NCBI GenBank assembly: GCA_019057475.1 | Contig: DXJO01000038.1 | Coordinates: 1-64,000 of the forward strand | Reading direction: 5' to 3' | From: Candidatus Thorarchaeota archaeon | GTDB taxonomy: Archaea > Asgardarchaeota > Thorarchaeia > Thorarchaeales > Thorarchaeaceae | DNA: 64,000 nucleotides | In this document: piece after piece, positions 34,886 to 44,200 of the stretch | Numbering within the stretch: position 1 is the stretch's first letter | Layout: every line of letters begins with the position of its first letter | The notes under the pieces: generated by a model | What the model was told of the DNA's origin: nothing | Databases searched by the model: none | Seen by the model: only the letters and a program-made list of their open reading frames with translations | Translations under genes and position numbers: made by a program

Positions 34886-35209
34886 TCAGCTATTTGGACT
34901 CTCCTGAGGGGTAATTCTGTAGTAAAACACATTCTTGCCCAAGGTGAACTTAGCAATCAGTCCCTTGTTTTTGAGTCTAGTTAGGGTTCTTCGTATCTGA
35001 TTTGCCGGCTTCCCGACTAGGTTGGATATTTCACGTATGGTATGAGTCGCATCACAAAGAAGATAGACTATCTTCTGTTCTCCCGTCAAGGCATATCTCT
35101 CAGGCTGTGCAGGTGAAATATGCATCTGCAGTAGTGCTGACAGTAGACCCGATATCCTATCTAATATAACCAGCAGCTTATTCTCAAACTCATTGTTTCT
35201 CGATGTCAA
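34886..35209 (-). CDS. Winged-helix transcriptional regulator
   Basis: A 107-residue DNA-binding protein. An N-terminal helix is followed by a MarR/ArsR-like winged helix: LTGEQKIVYLLCDATHTIREISNLVGKPANQIRRTLTRLKNKGLI, then a wing, KFTLGKNVFYYRI. No metal-binding cysteines are seen. It is a stand-alone gene downstream of the zinc-ribbon/HEPN-like gene on the same strand. Confidence 0.8.
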   Translation of the reverse strand: MTSRNNEFENKLLVILDRISGLLSALLQMHISPAQPERYALTGEQKIVYLLCDATHTIREISNLVGKPANQIRRTLTRLKNKGLIAKFTLGKNVFYYRITPQESPNS

Positions 35210-35437
35210 CTTGCTACTTCTCCATAACTCTTAGATCCGTTGATGGCATCTTGAGTGGAATCTAACTGAAACGCCAAGATATGACACCAATAAGGGATAT
35301 TTATGCTTCCTTTGTTAGTCAGAACTAGGCCAATCGTTGTCTGTGTAATTAAGAAATTACTTGGCAGGCACAAACCAGCCGCCATACGATCATTTCAATT
35401 GACTGATTTACAATGCCTCTTAGAGATATGAACATCA
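35210..35437. other. 228-base gap, no gene seen
   Basis: AT-rich sequence between two minus-strand genes. It probably holds the promoter of the 34886-35209 regulator. No repeat or RNA structure stands out. Confidence 0.4.
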
Positions 35438-36268
35438 TCATTTCTTCTTCTTGACGAGCCGGCCCTTCTCGTCCATTACTCCTTTTATGATTCCTATGAT
35501 TCGAAGCAGCATAATCACAGCTGCGTTTGCATTTTTCCTAATCGAAATCATCTTCTTCTTAGTGACGAAATCTACGACGCTATGCGCTGACTCATTTCCT
35601 TTCCTTCGAAGGCCCTTGATAGAAGCCAGATGGTTTTTCGTGAAACCATACTTCACATAGTCACCAGATATCTGCTCGAAGTTTAGAACTAAGGATTTTA
35701 GGGGGAGAAAACGGTTCGTACCATCATCAAAATACATCTTATGTTGATTCGTCGGTTCATACTTAAAGCGTAGAATATCAATTACTAGATTCTCCACCAG
35801 CTTTCTCAGCATGACACGTGCAGAGGAAAATGCTTCGTACTCAAAGCAGGTGTTAATCTCATCGATTAGCAAACTGTATACCTTGTCAACTCTATACACG
35901 TTTTCAATGTCTATGAAGTCAGGTTGCGAAGGCATCTTCCGGCTAGGTACACTAGTTTCCGCTTTTTCTCCGGGCAAATACATTTGTCCGGGAACTACCA
36001 TTGGGATTTCTTGGGCTAGATCCTTGAACTTCTGTGCAGAACGTTTCCTCATCACGAAGACCATAGTTTCTTTCTTGCATAATGGACATTCGACTCTGCA
36101 AATTCCTTTCTGTATATCCTCACCTGACCGACCTATTTTCATCTGGAATTTGCTGTACTCTTCCGGTTTGAAGTAGAATGCATACCACCCATGCTTGTCA
36201 AAAGCCAGTCGGAGATTCCTACCACAGTCTTCAGTTTGACAGACGATAGGAATGACTACTCCGCTCAT
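35438..36268 (-). CDS. Zinc-ribbon plus HEPN-like (DUF4145-like) protein
   Basis: A 276-residue protein. The N-terminal third has a zinc ribbon, CQTEDC (about residues 10-15) and CRVECPLC (about 57-64). The C-terminal half is helical with FEYEAFSSARVMLRKLVENLVIDIL and LRRKGNESAHSV (about 225-236), the R...GNxxaH signature of DUF4145, a HEPN-related domain common in defence loci. The final segment is rich in lysine. It is 54 bases downstream of the frameshifted winged-helix gene on the same strand. Confidence 0.6.
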   Translation of the reverse strand: MSGVVIPIVCQTEDCGRNLRLAFDKHGWYAFYFKPEEYSKFQMKIGRSGEDIQKGICRVECPLCKKETMVFVMRKRSAQKFKDLAQEIPMVVPGQMYLPGEKAETSVPSRKMPSQPDFIDIENVYRVDKVYSLLIDEINTCFEYEAFSSARVMLRKLVENLVIDILRFKYEPTNQHKMYFDDGTNRFLPLKSLVLNFEQISGDYVKYGFTKNHLASIKGLRRKGNESAHSVVDFVTKKKMISIRKNANAAVIMLLRIIGIIKGVMDEKGRLVKKKK

Positions 36269-36322
36269 GCAATATCACCACAGACAGACAACATCAGCTC
36301 GAATACAACTGCTCGTGTCCAT

Positions 36323-36755
36323 CTACACTGCGGAGTCCATCTTCTTTTCACACTTAAAAATGACTTCTCCTGCCATTTGAAGTGCCCAACAAATCCTATC
36401 AGGCCTGATCGCGTAGTTGTCACCTTCTTTCTCGAATCCGTCAGCGAGGCCTTCCTGTTTACTTGAAAGATATGTCGCAAGAGAGTCAGGATTAATCATC
36501 AATACATTCTGCAACTCATCTTTCGACATCCCTTGAGGATACTGTAACATCAATGCGCATACAATCTTCTGCTTTGCAGTAGCAGTTCCCTCGGGGAACG
36601 AGATTGCAGTCGCATATTGGTCCGATGCCAACATATGTCGCAACCTTGAGCTTAGTTAATCCAATCTCAATTTCTATCAATGCATCCGACCAATTTTCAA
36701 ATTCGCCGACTTGCAGTTCGTAGTTATTATAGAATGCTGAGAACGTCCGCTTCAT
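36323..36755 (-). pseudogene. Frameshifted member of the winged-helix paralog family
   Basis: The gene starts well: ATG 36755 with GGAGGT nine bases upstream, and MKRTFSAFYNNYELQ...NWSDALIEIEIGLTKLKVATYV. The family-like continuation (YATAISFPEG..AKQKIVCALMLQYP..MSKDELQNVL) is in another frame from about 36643. One extra base around 36630-36645 would explain it. It could be a pseudogene, a sequencing error, or a +1 recoding site. The closest relative by eye is the 37808-38302 gene (shared NWSDA). Confidence 0.6.
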
Positions 36756-37037
36756 TTTGACAGTACCTCCTACATCAGTGCACTACCCCATTTCCTCCAT
36801 TTTAATCTGGCGTATCGTGATGACTACATCATTAACTTGGGAATCCTTCGAGCAAGAAACATCATAGTGAATTGTGAAACGGTGGAGTCGCTTAACATAA
36901 TTACTACTCATGCAAAGATTAGTTGTTATAAACCCGGTCCACTAATGATGGGCGATAATCAAATATCGGTCTTCTTCATTTAATTAGCCTGACTCTGATA
37001 ATATAACTTGGGTTCTCCTGCGAAGGTGATTAAGCGT
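36756..37037. promoter_or_regulatory. Divergent promoter region
   Basis: 282 bases between two divergent members of the winged-helix family. A TATA-like TAATATAAC at about 36996-37004 serves the plus-strand gene and lies upstream of its ATG at 37038. AT-rich sequence toward 36800-36900 presumably holds the minus-strand promoter. No other feature is seen. Confidence 0.45.
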
Positions 37038-37562
37038 ATGGAAGAGATTGAAACTAAGGGGGTTATGCTGGAAAGAACTGTACGAAACACGATCGTGCGC
37101 ATCACTGCAAAGAACGGCGAATCTCTTGATGAAGCATACAATAGGCTCGCCGAAATATGCCAGAGTATTGAGGATACTGAAGCAGCCAAAGAGCGCGAGA
37201 AGTGGACTGAGGATATGCACCCAGAGGTGGAAGAAGCCACATCAAAAGTAGAGGCTCTCCTTGGTTTGGATGCCAATGAGAGAAGAGGAGTAAGCCTAAC
37301 AGATGAGTATCACATGGTTATACTGTCACTGCTAATGCATTTTGACGAGTGCAAGGGTTCCGTTTCCATCGCCAAGGAATGGAATATTAACAGCGGCAGA
37401 GTTTCACGAGTCTTCACAGCGTCGCGCAAGAAGCATGAGAAGTACAAGGGGCATTTCGAGAAATGCAAGATGGGAGGTTACCGTTTCACTAGAGAAGGCC
37501 TAAATCACGCATTGGAATATGGGGTGTCCGCGATATTGGGCGAAGAGAGTGATGTCGGCTAG
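37038..37562 (+). CDS. Winged-helix paralog family protein (member B)
   Basis: A 174-residue protein. An N-terminal beta-hairpin and helix (MLERTVRNTIVRITAKNGESLDEAYNRLAEI) is followed by a linker and the family's C-terminal winged helix (YHMVILSLLMHFDECKGSVSIAKEWNINSGRVSRVF ... GGYRFTREGLNHAL). The frame extends to a TTG at 37008, but that lies at the TATA box, so the ATG at 37038 is preferred. No catalytic residues are visible. It lies alone between the divergent region and the four-gene paralog operon. Confidence 0.7.
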   Translation: MEEIETKGVMLERTVRNTIVRITAKNGESLDEAYNRLAEICQSIEDTEAAKEREKWTEDMHPEVEEATSKVEALLGLDANERRGVSLTDEYHMVILSLLMHFDECKGSVSIAKEWNINSGRVSRVFTASRKKHEKYKGHFEKCKMGGYRFTREGLNHALEYGVSAILGEESDVG

Positions 37563-37807
37563 CAAGCTCTAGTTTCGTGAGTAGGTCATTTCCCGATTAG
37601 ATGTCGGAAGCAAATAGTTCGCGTTTCTTCATACCTAAATTGGAGTGTTAAGCATTCAATCTGGTTTCAGAGTCATGCTGCCTAGGATCCCCCATTGACA
37701 TCTCCTCTCATTCGATACCAACAAAGCTAATGCTGATGATTTGATGAAAAAGATTTAGTATAGGTTCGGTACTCTCAGCCAACGCGCAAGCAAAGGACCA
37801 TGGTAGT
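37563..37807. promoter_or_regulatory. Promoter region of the paralog operon
   Basis: 245 bases with no gene. A TATA-like ATTTAGTATAGG near 37755 lies about 50 bases upstream of the ATG at 37808. Confidence 0.35.
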
Positions 37808-38302
37808 ATGACAAAGGAAGAGGAATCTATAGATGACAGTGGGGACTGGGTAGAGCTGCAGATCAAGCATGGCAATACCATACTGTCAGTGGGTGGACAC
37901 AACTGGTCTGACGCCATAGCAAAGGCAGCTCTTGGAAAGATGAAATGCAGAATTGCTGCAGTTGCAGGTTACGCAACAGAGTACAGTTCGGAGCTGAAAC
38001 AGTGGGTCATTGTGTTTGGAGAACCCATAGGCCAAATCAAGAGTCGAATTGCACTAGCGTTGCTGTTAGCTTTTCCAGAAAGGCTCTCAAGGGAGGAGTT
38101 GGTGAAGATGGTCGACATCAAGCCAAATCGGATTAGGGAGTATCTTACCAACACGAAAAAAGGCGTCAAACCCCACGTAGACGAAAACAAGAAGTCCGGC
38201 ATTATTCTGAATACCAAGGGCTACTCATGGGCGGTTGGGATTCTGGAATCAATTGAAGAAGCTAGATCCCACGAATCGAAAGGTGATGATATTGAGCAGT
38301 GA
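37808..38302 (+). CDS. Winged-helix paralog family protein (member C)
   Basis: A 164-residue protein. The N-terminal module reads WVELQIKHGNTILSVGGHNWSDAIAKAAL. The C-terminal winged helix begins IKSRIALALLLAFPERLSREELVKMVDIKPNRIREYLTN and ends SGIILNTKGYSWAVGILESI. It shares HNWSDA with the frameshifted gene. It overlaps the next gene and starts a run of four same-strand paralogs. Function is unknown. Confidence 0.7.
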   Translation: MTKEEESIDDSGDWVELQIKHGNTILSVGGHNWSDAIAKAALGKMKCRIAAVAGYATEYSSELKQWVIVFGEPIGQIKSRIALALLLAFPERLSREELVKMVDIKPNRIREYLTNTKKGVKPHVDENKKSGIILNTKGYSWAVGILESIEEARSHESKGDDIEQ

Positions 38303-38765
38303 TCAGACAGATTTGAAGATTCGATTGAGTAGAACGATGAATAACATCCAGATTGAAGTCTGGCTAAGCAGCGAAGATGAGTTCAGAGAAGGCTATGCGC
38401 TTCTCAGACGACTCTGCGAAAGGGCAGAATTTGAGGAACTCAGACTAGACCTGGGTCAATTTAGAGTCAGAGATGATGAAGGACACAGAATAGCTGAGCA
38501 AGTTACTGAGGGTACGCACAGAGTAGCTCTATCACTCCTTGATAGTTGGCCAGATTCCAAGAGAGTCACCGACATTCAAGTTGAAACCGGACTATCACAG
38601 GGACACGTTTCGAATATACTCGAGGGCCGTCGAGGCGACGTGGGACACTGGTTCGAGAAGGAGAGAGATCTCTGGAAGCTATCACCCATTGGAGTGAGAG
38701 CCATTGTCGAAGAGGTCGTTCCAGCCCTGTTTGAGCAACAACGTTCTGGAGGGGGAACTCAATGA
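38292..38765 (+). CDS. Winged-helix paralog family protein (member D)
   Basis: A 157-residue protein from a TTG at 38292, five bases after AGGTGAT; ATG 38286 is the alternative. The N-terminal module LKIRLSRTMNNIQIEVWLSSEDEFREGYALLRRLC is followed by the winged helix THRVALSLLDSWPDSKRVTDIQVETGLSQGHVSNILEG and the ending WKLSPIGVRAIVEEVVPALF. It overlaps both neighbours (TGA of C, ATGA with E), so it is translationally coupled. Confidence 0.72.
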   Translation: MSSDQTDLKIRLSRTMNNIQIEVWLSSEDEFREGYALLRRLCERAEFEELRLDLGQFRVRDDEGHRIAEQVTEGTHRVALSLLDSWPDSKRVTDIQVETGLSQGHVSNILEGRRGDVGHWFEKERDLWKLSPIGVRAIVEEVVPALFEQQRSGGGTQ

Positions 38766-39286
38766 ACGCCAACGAAGAACAGGAGTTGACAGTCGAGATT
38801 GAGAAGTCTAGGAGCGGCACGAAGATTCGAGTTGTGGGAATATCCGCAAGTACGGACGAAGCGCAATTCGATCAAGCATACAAACTAGCGGATGAACTTT
38901 ATAGGAGAATCGAAACACTCGACCTTGAAATTGAATCGGAAAACAAAATCCAACAGGCCAAGAATCAAGTTTCTCATCTTTGGGTTCAAGAGGAAAACAA
39001 ATGGAAACTCTCCGCTTCTGTTACGGAGGCATCACACCGAATCGCACTGTCACTCCTTAGAAGCTATCCGAAGTGCATAACTCAAGCAGATGTAATCAGA
39101 GAAACAAACATAGCTCAGAAGACTGTCAGCAATCATCTAGGAGGACGAAAAAAGGAGGTTCGCATATATTTCTCGAAATGTGATGGCGGTTATCAACTAA
39201 GCCAAGATGGACTCAATTGGACCATCACGAAGGTCATTCCCAAGGCCATTGGCCAAGAGATGCCGAATGAAAGGAAAGAGGAATAG
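38762..39286 (+). CDS. Winged-helix paralog family protein (member E)
   Basis: A 174-residue protein with the same two-module design. The N-terminus is LTVEIEKSRSGTKIRVVGIS plus the helix AYKLADELYRRIETL. The C-terminus is SHRIALSLLRSYPKCITQADVIRETNIAQKTVSNHLGG and GGYQLSQDGLNWTITKVIPKAI. It is coupled to D by an ATGA overlap and followed three bases later by F. D and E are the closest pair in the family by eye. Confidence 0.72.
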   Translation: MNANEEQELTVEIEKSRSGTKIRVVGISASTDEAQFDQAYKLADELYRRIETLDLEIESENKIQQAKNQVSHLWVQEENKWKLSASVTEASHRIALSLLRSYPKCITQADVIRETNIAQKTVSNHLGGRKKEVRIYFSKCDGGYQLSQDGLNWTITKVIPKAIGQEMPNERKEE

Positions 39287-39289
39287 TTA

Positions 39290-40264
39290 ATGACTGATTC
39301 CGACAAACAAACCTTCTTGATCAGGAAGAAATCAGCAGGACTGGAAATCGAAACACGAGTTGATGAGAAGAATCTCGATAATGCATACCTAAAATTGGAG
39401 GAATTATGGGCACATTTCAGTCAATTGGATGAAGAGTTGGAACCCAAACGAAAAATTCGCGATCTAGTGAAAGAATGTCAGAAGTACTGGGTTCGGAAAG
39501 ATGGGAAACGGTACCTAGCGAAGGACGTTGCTTCTGTATCTCATCGAGTCGGACTATCTGTGCTCGATGGGGGCAACAAAGGAAAGAGCCTGAAGGCCAT
39601 TGCCGACGAAACCGGGTTGTCTTCACCCCTTGCGCGGTATCACCTAACTGACGCCAAGGGAGCATCAGGGTGGTGCTTACAAGATGAAAAAAGACATTGG
39701 AAACTAACACCGGAGGGATTGGAGCACGTTACAAACATAGTAATTCCGTATTTACAGGGCCGTCACGGAAATGAACTCCACATGATTCTGAAATGGATGA
39801 ATAACAGAATATACAAGGGTCAGTTTGATAGCTGGATACTCGGCAAGGTCCAAGGAAAGGTGGACAAAACCAACTTCTTGGAATATGCCGTTGGATTGCT
39901 CCTATCAGCTTTAGGTTTCCTAGTATACCAAGTGGGCATGTATAACGATAGATTCGATATCGTTGCCTGTCCGCCAGATGGGTCTATCATGCTGGTATGT
40001 GACTGTACAACAGGTTCAGTCAGAAAGAAGTCATCGGGTCTCAGCATAGTCGTGGAAGAACTCAGGACCGAATTTCCAGAGATGCACGTAGAGGGTGTTG
40101 TTTTCACAACGGAAAGAATTAGTAAGACTGATCGAAAGGATTTGCTTAGCGACAAGATTGGGATTGTTGATGCAACTCAGATCAAGGAACTCCTCAAGCT
40201 AGCAAAATCCGATCGAAATCCCGAGCTGTTGTTTGATGTCATGAGGAAGAAGGAAACGCGATAG
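39290..40264 (+). CDS. Winged-helix paralog fused to a nuclease-like domain (member F)
   Basis: A 324-residue protein. Residues 1-155 repeat the family modules (IRKKSAGLEIETRVDEKNLDNAYLKLEELW; SHRVGLSVLDGGNKGKSLKAIADETGLSSPLARYHL). Residues 165-324 add a domain resembling Mrr-type restriction endonucleases: NFLEYAVGLLLSALGFLVYQVGMYNDRFDIVACPPDG, then LVCDCTTGS where ExK would be expected. Asp is present in FDIVA, but the second motif is CDC, so catalysis is uncertain. It is the last gene of the operon and the likely effector. Confidence 0.65.
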   Translation: MTDSDKQTFLIRKKSAGLEIETRVDEKNLDNAYLKLEELWAHFSQLDEELEPKRKIRDLVKECQKYWVRKDGKRYLAKDVASVSHRVGLSVLDGGNKGKSLKAIADETGLSSPLARYHLTDAKGASGWCLQDEKRHWKLTPEGLEHVTNIVIPYLQGRHGNELHMILKWMNNRIYKGQFDSWILGKVQGKVDKTNFLEYAVGLLLSALGFLVYQVGMYNDRFDIVACPPDGSIMLVCDCTTGSVRKKSSGLSIVVEELRTEFPEMHVEGVVFTTERISKTDRKDLLSDKIGIVDATQIKELLKLAKSDRNPELLFDVMRKKETR

Positions 40265-40319
40265 CTATTCTATGCCCAAACGCTCCATAAACAGCTTTGG
40301 TTACTCACTCTTGCATTGT

Positions 40320-41204
40320 TCACTCACTTGGGCGCAGGACAGAACTCATGTATTCCCTTACTCTCTCCGTTTCGAAGAAGTAGTACAATCCATCATCTGA
40401 TAAACGGAAACCTCTCTTGCATTTTGAGAAGTATTGAGAGTGGTCATGCTGTATCCCCGTTATGATTCGGGAAATGGATGACTTAACCAGACCAGTTTCC
40501 AAGGCGATTTCTTGCAGAGTCCTGCAATCGGGGTACGCTCTAAGGAGTGAAACCATAATCTTGTAAGGGGGCTTTGACTCTTCGGACTTTCTGCCAAGAG
40601 CTTCAAGCGAGCCATCATTTACATAGATAGACCAGTGACCGTCTTCCCTGCGCCAGAGATTAGTAGTCCCCTGTTTTGCACGCTTAATCATTTCATCGAA
40701 CTCTTCAGTTACATAGTCAATGGATTGAACCGGATGTTTCTCTGGAAGGGCATTGAGGACACGCAGAATCTGGTCCTGAACCTTCCGTGGGCTCTTCACA
40801 GATGTGGAATTCCCAAAAATTCTCTTGTATTCGATGACGTAGTAGCTTTTAGTGTCGAAAGGAAGTTCTCTTATCTTTTGAGTGAGTAGAATAAATGGCT
40901 TGCTCAAACCCCATGCAAGACCTAACTCTAGGAAGACATTCGGATTCGAGCCTGACAGGTCAGCAATAATCGCCCTAGATTCTTGTATGTTGGCACATAT
41001 CTTGCACCAAATCTCGGGTTTGCTCAAGTCGGAATCGGCTCTATGAACAGTCCAACCTGGCAAAGATTTCAGAACATCGTGAAATAGGCTCTGGGGCGCC
41101 TCCTTCTCTCGAAAGGGCATAAGCACAAACAGTTTGCGTGGATCATACTTCACGTTGACACCACACCGCTCGTAGTTCTTCGGGCATATGATTGGTATAC
41201 TCAT
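40320..41204 (-). CDS. Deoxyribosyltransferase/TIR-like sensor fused to the same winged helix (member G)
   Basis: A 294-residue protein. The N-terminal 140 residues look like a nucleoside 2-deoxyribosyltransferase-like Rossmann fold: KLFVLMPFREKEAP, HRADSDL, and IIADLSGSNPNVFLELGLAWGLSKPFILL, with the Glu of FLELG retained. Related folds serve as NAD- or nucleotide-degrading effectors in defence. The C-terminal 85 residues carry the family winged helix (IMVSLLRAYPDCRTLQEIALETGLVKSSISRIITG; GFRLSDDGLYYFF). It converges on member F. Confidence 0.65.
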   Translation of the reverse strand: MSIPIICPKNYERCGVNVKYDPRKLFVLMPFREKEAPQSLFHDVLKSLPGWTVHRADSDLSKPEIWCKICANIQESRAIIADLSGSNPNVFLELGLAWGLSKPFILLTQKIRELPFDTKSYYVIEYKRIFGNSTSVKSPRKVQDQILRVLNALPEKHPVQSIDYVTEEFDEMIKRAKQGTTNLWRREDGHWSIYVNDGSLEALGRKSEESKPPYKIMVSLLRAYPDCRTLQEIALETGLVKSSISRIITGIQHDHSQYFSKCKRGFRLSDDGLYYFFETERVREYMSSVLRPSE

Positions 41205-41294
41205 AACTCTACACTTTCTCGGAAGAATCAGCTGCAGCTGCCCTGCTTCCCGTGCCCGATTCCCATGAATCGCATGTTAATTTGCCACTCAAGT

Positions 41295-44200
41295 TCAATG
41301 AGTGACACTTCCTAGAAGATGCTCAATCTTGGAGATGAGTCCATCATAGTTTTCTATCCTCTCCTTTGCTTCCTCATCACTTCCGAAGTACGACTCCACA
41401 ATCTCTTGAATCAGGCTTTCAGCATGGTCAAGTGTTCTAGCAACCCCGCTCTGAGGAGGTGTTGTCGCAAGGATCCAGTTGTACACCTGTTCCCCTGTCT
41501 TGTTGGATCTAGCACTAAGCTGAATTTCTGACTTGAACTTGAGCACAGTACAGACCAACTTCTCTTCGTCCATCTCAAGATAGCTGCCAGCCCGGATTGC
41601 CCTCAGGCCTAGTTCTCTCACGATTCGTCGACTCTCTCTGAACACCATGCCCTCTCTAGTCGTGGGGTCTGGAACGAACTCAAACGCGAACTCGCACCAT
41701 GCATTTCCGAGAAATGCACCTCCTGCCAACATCATTGCAGATATCTCTGAGTCGTCAAGTCCAGTCTTGGTCAGTCCAGATAGGCTGGTATCCTTGTCCC
41801 CATCCGAGAGCTCTACGCGCCAGCATGCACCATGACACTCCATTTCTCCGCTGGCTATGGGACATAGCTCCTCGTCGTGAGTCACAACCAGCGTTTGATG
41901 AGCGACCTCTCGGCTCGTGAGGTCCTCTGCGGTTGATGGCAGGGTCGTGCGAAAGCGGACGTACGGAGTCCTCTGCTCTACGTAGGGCCTCAGAATCTCC
42001 AGTGCATCATAATCAATGTCATCATAGGGGTTCCATGTCAGATAGGTTTCTGTGTCTTTCAGACTCTGCAGTGGAAGACCATCGACTATTGGACGTCGAA
42101 GCAGCGCGAGGAGCTCAGACGTGTGCTGGATGGACCAGCTCTCGATCAATTCGTTTCCATCAGCTCTATTGAACTCAATCGTGTAGTGGTCGTCATCCAC
42201 GTCCAGTGTGCATTTCGTCGAAACACAAAGGCTGAGTGACTCCGATATATCCTCAAGTACTCCTTGCACTCTCTTCCCTAGTGCCCGCGGAAATCGAAAC
42301 CATTCCGGCAGTAGTGGGAAGTCCTGTTCAGGCATTGTTGTGATCTGAAGTCCGCGGATGCCAGCAAGCGTTTCTCCTCTCCTCCTTATCGTGGTGAGCT
42401 TGCCCAGAGGCGTCCAATTCTCTTCATCGCGAAACCAGAAGTAATCTCCCCCGGCGGACCTATGCACGATTACGTCGTACGTGGCAGTTGCACCTACATG
42501 CTTAGACAAGCACAACGCAATCTCATCCTGACGGATTGCAGTCCAGCTTACTGTTTGCTTGGGCACAAATGGTTCGCATCCAATCCATACCCCAATCAGC
42601 ATTTTCCGACGGTCGTAGGGGTTCTCTATCGCCAAGCAATACTCCGGAGTTTCGTGCTCTTCTGACAGCACCAGAATCTGACCGTAGCTCACAGTACTCA
42701 GTTCAGGAACGTTCAGTGAGGTCATGGCTTTAGCCCGTTTCGCAAGTCCTGACCACACAGCTCTCAGATCGAGTCTAGGTGTGACCTCTTCTGACTCAGA
42801 GTTCATAAGGACGAATCCCATCTGCATGATTTGCCAAGACTTGAGAATCCTCCATAGCTCCGATAAATGCCTGTCAGCCAAAGTTGGGAACTCCCTAGTG
42901 AGCCCCAAGAGCAACAGGAAGAGGTAGTTGCCAAGAGAAACGGACAGGTACGGTCGCACACTGAGAAGATCCAGCAGCATCTCCCTGTCCTGTGCTCTCA
43001 GTCCCTCTACCAACCGGCTATCTCGAACCCACTGGAGCGTCGCCCATACTGGCTCAGAAACCGGACTCGTCTGCAAAAATCTCACGATGTCATCAAGCGC
43101 CTCGATGTGACCCTGTTTTCCATCGCCAATCGAAATCAATTCATCGAGCTCATCGAGGAACTGCGACCAGCTCGACCCGTCCTTCTCATGTCCCACTTGC
43201 CGAAGGATCCTGACGGCCTGACGAAGCCGCCTGAGTTCAAGCCGCGTGGCTCTCTCGATATCATGGCCAAAGCGCAGAGTGGCCTCTATGGGAGGTCTGT
43301 AGATACTCGCGCCCGTGCACTCTCGATTACTGTCCTTCCTGTAGGCACGTTGATGTGTGATGCTGTTCCTTGGCAGCAACGCAACACTCTCAACGAATGC
43401 TCTCCCGTGTCCCACTGTCTGCATTCTTGTCCTGTATTTCAGAAAAGGAGCTCCAGAAGGCCTGCTCTTCGAGCCATATTCAGACAGTGGCACGACATGA
43501 ATTTGCCGTCCCCCAGTATCATCCGCTTTCTGTACAATGCTCTCTGACAGATACTGCTTCAACTGAGGCACGAGCTCGATGGAGTCCCGAAAGAAATCAT
43601 CTTGCATCTCTGAATTGTGCATGACATCAGCAGACCGAATCACCGTTCGTCCTCTTTCTCCTTCTTGAGCGGATGAAACTGATGCTCGCCTTGGCTCATT
43701 CCAGAACCTTGGAGACCAGTTGTGAAGCGGTAGTACCTCTACCATGTTGAAAGAGATACCATCAATGTCCTGTCTTATGATGACTCTGAGGTCATCGAAC
43801 GCAGATGTCAACTGGCCTGATGCATACGGTCGCACGGGGAGATTCCATACGATCTCTGTGACGAAGCGGTTGAGTTCGGAACCTTGGAAGAACGGCTCCA
43901 TTGTCCTTCTCTGATAGGATGCTGAAGTACCTTCTGAGTTTCTAGGCCTGTCAAACCAGACTACCGTACAACCTGCCTCATTCAACTCAGCCGCGATTAT
44001 GCGTCGCAGCTCATAGAGTGCCGGCCGTAGTCGTTTTGGTGTGCAGTCATCCAGTACATCCCAGCCACTGACCACAACAACCCTACCATCTAGAGCATCC
44101 CATTCCTCTCCCACGAGCTTTGCTATCGACAGGTCCCCGATTCCTCTGAAGAGGAAGTCCTGTATAGCTGACGAGGCATCGCTGAACATGACTGCGCGGA

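Noticed and set aside
42867..43547. 226-residue frame antisense to the giant gene
   Set aside because: G+C-rich coding DNA opens antisense frames; the giant frame is continuous and has protein-like composition.
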